DNA of 7,644 nucleotides. Source: CAZVWV01 sp964631745 (GTDB lineage: Bacteria; Bdellovibrionota_C; UBA2361; JBGSMV01). The DNA is taken from assembly GCA_964631745.1 (NCBI GenBank), contig CAZVWV010000161.1, positions 1 to 7,644 on the forward strand, given 5' to 3'. Shown here in pieces: positions 5,945 to 7,644 of the stretch. Each line of letters opens with the position of its first letter. Position 1 is the first letter of the stretch. The notes below the pieces were generated by a model. That model saw nothing but the letters and a program-made list of their open reading frames with translations. It ran no database searches and was not told the DNA's origin. The position numbers were made by a program, and so were the translations under genes.

Positions 5945-6280
5945 ATGCGTAAGCTACTAGTATTTCTTGCAGTTATAATTCCCTTCACGGTGCAGGCCGA
6001 TGTCGAAAAAGGTAAAGCGACTTTTCAAACGCGCTGCTCAACCTGCCACGGCCCCCAAGGTGCTGGCGATGGCCCAGTAGCCGCTTCGCTCCCCGCCGAT
6101 CAAAAGCCGAGAAATTTACAGGTCGGACCTTTTAAGGTTTGGAACAGCGACGAGAAATTCAAAGAGCTAATTAATAAAGGTGGTCCGGCGTTTGGACTGA
6201 ATCCCTTAATGGCCGCTCAGCCGATGCCAGATGCTGAGCTGGCGGACTTGTTGGAATTCGTCAAAACTTTGAAAAAGTAG
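5945..6280 (+). CDS. periplasmic monoheme cytochrome c (class I)
   Basis: Small electron-transfer protein exported by Sec and given covalent heme in the periplasm. The 111-residue precursor begins with a clear signal peptide (MRKLL, hydrophobic core to about 15) and a probable cleavage after VQA (16-18). The mature protein is about 93 residues. CSTCHGPQG (31-39) is the single CxxCH heme site with the usual G-x-x-G-x-G-D continuation. The distal Met ligand is probably Met89 in NPLMAAQPM, with Met94 as the alternative. DAELADLLEFVKTL (96-109) is the typical C-terminal helix of the cytochrome c551/c553-like group. Its electron partners are not shown here. The divergent membrane protein and the convergent ferredoxin-NADP+ reductase are neighbours but need not be partners. 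Confidence 0.93.
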   Translation: MRKLLVFLAVIIPFTVQADVEKGKATFQTRCSTCHGPQGAGDGPVAASLPADQKPRNLQVGPFKVWNSDEKFKELINKGGPAFGLNPLMAAQPMPDAELADLLEFVKTLKK

Positions 6281-6299
6281 GTAGAAGCTACCAATACTT
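6275..6299. terminator. hairpin between convergent cytochrome c and reductase genes
   Basis: GGTAG-AAG-CTACC (6280-6292) forms a 5-bp stem that can extend with AAGTA/TACTT (6275-6279 and 6295-6299) across a two-base bulge. On the minus strand the inner hairpin is followed within a few bases by TTTTT (complement of 6272-6276), so it could end reductase transcripts. It overlaps both stop codons. The stem is short, so efficiency would be modest. Confidence 0.4.
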
Positions 6300-7088
6300 C
6301 TCAACATGAAGATTGCCCGGCGTCTTGCGGGAATGCTCTACGAACCCGAGGCTTAAGAAAAGTTTTTCGTTCTCCTCAATCATAGCAGGGTTGCCGCACA
6401 TCATTATGTGTTGCTTCTCTGGGTTGAGCGTCACAGTGCCGTCTGCGAAAAGTTTTTGTACCCTTCCGCGGGCACCCGTATACTGAGTGCCCAGCGGCTC
6501 GCGGCTTGCAATTGGAATATAGCGAAAGCACATCCTTTGCGCTTCGAACGCTTTTAGTTCTTCAGAGTAAGCGAAGTCGGCTGCGAAGCGCACTCCGTGA
6601 ATCAGAACAATTTTGCGTTCAGCCGTCCCTGTGCTTGTCCATGTACTCTCAGTACGCAACATCGACATAAAAGGCGCAATGCCGGTGCCGGTAGCAATCA
6701 TGACTAGATCTTTTTGCGCGGGGATTTCCTTAAGTGTGAAAGCACCCACATACTTATGCCCGATGTAAAGCCGGTCCCCTACTGCCAGCGCCGCCAGCCT
6801 TGCTGTCAAGGCGCCATCGGGGACGACTGCCAGATAGAATTCAATAAACCGCTTTTCGCTCGGTGGCGAACCAATTGAGTAGGCCCTCTCGATATAACCG
6901 CTTCGGAACACATGCGGCGGGTCGATCTCGGGGCCAGTACCAGCGAGCCTCGGCGATTCGGGCGGGAGACCTAAGGTCACATACTGTCCCGGGATAAAAT
7001 CAGGGATAGCGTGATCAGGCTTGACCCCTAAAATGACCAGCTCATCTGCAACCACATCACGTTTAATCGCTACAGTTGCGTTCAACAT
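6288..7088 (-). CDS. fpr: ferredoxin (flavodoxin)-NADP+ reductase, bacterial Fpr type
   Basis: FAD enzyme of the cytoplasm that passes electrons between NADPH and ferredoxin or flavodoxin. The 266-residue product has an FAD-binding barrel with GQYVTLGL (34-41) and RAYSIGSP (68-75), then an NADP domain with ATGTGIAPFMSML (132-144), HGVRFAADFAY (164-174), the phosphate-side Arg196 and MMCGNPAMI (229-237). It ends in HVEKYW, the aromatic C-terminus of bacterial FNRs. Between the GL and RAYS motifs is an insertion of about 20 residues (about 44-66, Pro-rich) compared with E. coli Fpr. Related insertions occur in FNRs of some other phyla as I recall. ATG 7088 has no good Shine-Dalgarno, and its predicted promoter would start transcription almost at the ATG. 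It is divergent from trmL. Confidence 0.93.
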   Translation of the reverse strand: MLNATVAIKRDVVADELVILGVKPDHAIPDFIPGQYVTLGLPPESPRLAGTGPEIDPPHVFRSGYIERAYSIGSPPSEKRFIEFYLAVVPDGALTARLAALAVGDRLYIGHKYVGAFTLKEIPAQKDLVMIATGTGIAPFMSMLRTESTWTSTGTAERKIVLIHGVRFAADFAYSEELKAFEAQRMCFRYIPIASREPLGTQYTGARGRVQKLFADGTVTLNPEKQHIMMCGNPAMIEENEKLFLSLGFVEHSRKTPGNLHVEKYW

Positions 7089-7104
7089 CTAGCAAGCTTA
7101 TATA
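7076..7104 (+). promoter_or_regulatory. probable trmL promoter
   Basis: TTGCGT (7076-7081, 3 of 6), a 17-base spacer and TATATA (7099-7104, 4 of 6) inside and just ahead of the divergent fpr start. Transcription would begin near 7111, keeping GGAGTGAG (7113-7120) in the leader as ribosome site for ATG 7128. Confidence 0.35.
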
Positions 7105-7124
7105 GGTTCATCGGAGTGAGTCAA
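7097..7124 (-). promoter_or_regulatory. fpr promoter implying a near-leaderless mRNA
   Basis: On the minus strand TTGACT (7124-7119, 5 of 6), a 16-base spacer and TATAAG (7102-7097, 5 of 6). The expected start is about 7089-7091, zero to a few bases before the fpr ATG at 7088, which itself lacks a clear Shine-Dalgarno. This -10 overlaps the trmL -10 on the other strand. Confidence 0.5.
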
Positions 7125-7127
7125 CCA

Positions 7128-7583
7128 ATGCATGTTGTCTTAGTAGAACCCCAAATTCCACAGAACACAGGCTCAATAGCCCGAACCTGCGCAGCCACAG
7201 GCTCTGAGTTGCATCTGGTTGGGAAACTTGGCTTTGAGATAACAGAAAAGCGCGTTAAAAGAGCCGGTCTGGATTACTGGCCACATGTGAAGCTTTACCA
7301 ACACGCCACCTGGGAGCAATACCTCTCGCAAAAGAATCCTAATAAGGTCTGGCTATTTTCAAAATTCGCATCCCGCCCGTATTGGGAAGCTGAATTTGGT
7401 GAGGGAGACGCGCTTGTATTTGGCAGCGAAACAACTGGGCTTGGAGCTAGTTTTCTAAGCAAGTTTCCGGCCGAGCAACAGCTCTTTATACCGATAGATT
7501 TAACACACGTGCGCAGCCTAAACCTAAGCAACGCCGTCTCAGTTGGATTGTTTGAGGCTATTCGGCAGCAACGTGCGGGCTGA
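7128..7583 (+). CDS. trmL: tRNA (cytidine/uridine-2'-O-)-methyltransferase TrmL
   Basis: SPOUT-fold methyltransferase that uses S-adenosylmethionine to methylate the ribose of the wobble base (position 34) in certain leucine tRNAs. The 151-residue product matches TrmL/CspR throughout: PQNTGSIARTCAATG (11-25), GF (35-36), KRAGLDYW (44-51), FGSETTGL (98-105) and HVRSLNLSNAVSVGLFEA (127-144), the last two forming the trefoil-knot cofactor site. Length is the family norm (E. coli 157). ATG 7128 is preferred because GGAGTGAG lies 7-14 bases upstream and the product then begins right at the first strand. GTG 7116, four codons earlier, is possible. It is divergent from fpr, with starts 39 bases apart. 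Confidence 0.95.
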   Translation: MHVVLVEPQIPQNTGSIARTCAATGSELHLVGKLGFEITEKRVKRAGLDYWPHVKLYQHATWEQYLSQKNPNKVWLFSKFASRPYWEAEFGEGDALVFGSETTGLGASFLSKFPAEQQLFIPIDLTHVRSLNLSNAVSVGLFEAIRQQRAG

Positions 7584-7636
7584 TAGTGTACTGCCTGTCG
7601 GCCTAACATGCAGTGCCACTATACACACCGGCCGAC
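7584..7636 (+). other. hairpin/pseudoknot-like structure directly after trmL
   Basis: Right after the trmL stop, TAGTG-t-ACTGC (7584-7594) pairs with GCAGT-gc-CACTA (7610-7621), a 10-bp stem with a small internal loop. The hairpin loop contains GTCGGCC (7597-7603), whose exact complement GGCCGAC lies just downstream at 7630-7636. Connecting loops are 2, 6 and 8 bases, the arrangement of an H-type pseudoknot. No T-run follows within the window, so a standard intrinsic terminator is not supported. It may be a 3' UTR structure or part of a feature continuing past the edge. Confidence 0.4.
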
Positions 7637-7644
7637 GAGTCGTC

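Noticed and set aside
7601..7607. GCCTAAC resembling the RYYYAAC core of an integron attC site
   Set aside because: The motif is degenerate and common, no matching GTTRRRY core follows within the window, and no integrase or cassette structure is present.
7295..7609. Minus-strand open frame opposite trmL
   Set aside because: Antisense to the conserved SPOUT motifs of trmL. No plausible domain.
1..7644. CGTCGGC at 1-7 being the complement of GCCGACG at 7631-7637
   Set aside because: A 7-bp match at the two edges of the window has no support as terminal inverted repeats of a mobile element. The genes between are housekeeping and no transposase is present.

Overview
The window looks like chromosomal DNA of a Gram-negative bacterium with intermediate GC content. 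The evidence is a twin-arginine translocase, a periplasmic c-type cytochrome with a Sec signal peptide, a bacterial-type ferredoxin-NADP+ reductase and a TrmL tRNA methyltransferase, all ordinary bacterial housekeeping genes. The gene mix would suit Proteobacteria in the broad sense, including the Bdellovibrionota and former Deltaproteobacteria. That placement is an inference from gene content and is weak. I see no insertion sequences, phage genes, CRISPR arrays, tRNA or rRNA.

Left region (65-3748, minus strand): three tightly spaced genes form a putative sugar/glycosylation operon. They are transcribed in the order extended-SDR NDP-sugar epimerase/dehydratase, HddC-like sugar-1-phosphate nucleotidyltransferase, then a PMT/GT39-type membrane glycosyltransferase fused to a C-terminal NPCBM carbohydrate-binding domain. 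Together they could activate and modify a sugar in the cytoplasm and transfer it, through a lipid-linked donor, to proteins or glycans on the periplasmic face. The enzyme that would load the lipid carrier is not in the window.

Centre (3798-4987, plus strand): a good sigma70-type promoter with an extended -10 drives tatB-tatC, which overlap by 8 bases. Convergent to tatC, four bases away, is an uncharacterised 129-residue protein. Upstream of it on the same strand is a 98-residue membrane protein of unknown function. This gene is divergent from a small monoheme cytochrome c, and the shared 154-base intergenic region carries a perfect 7+7 bp inverted repeat lying over the candidate -10 elements, a likely operator.

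Right region (6288-7583): a ferredoxin-NADP+ reductase gene (minus) converges on the cytochrome gene with a small hairpin between them. It is divergent from trmL (plus). The two starts are only 39 bases apart and their predicted -10 elements overlap. The reductase promoter implies an almost leaderless mRNA. Immediately after trmL the last 60 bases can fold as a hairpin whose loop pairs with downstream sequence, an H-type pseudoknot geometry.

Nothing here is clearly a new multi-gene defence or mobile system. The points most worth a second look are the glycosyltransferase-NPCBM operon, the operator between the membrane protein and cytochrome c, the overlapping fpr/trmL promoters with a leaderless start, the pseudoknot after trmL, and the two unknown small proteins.
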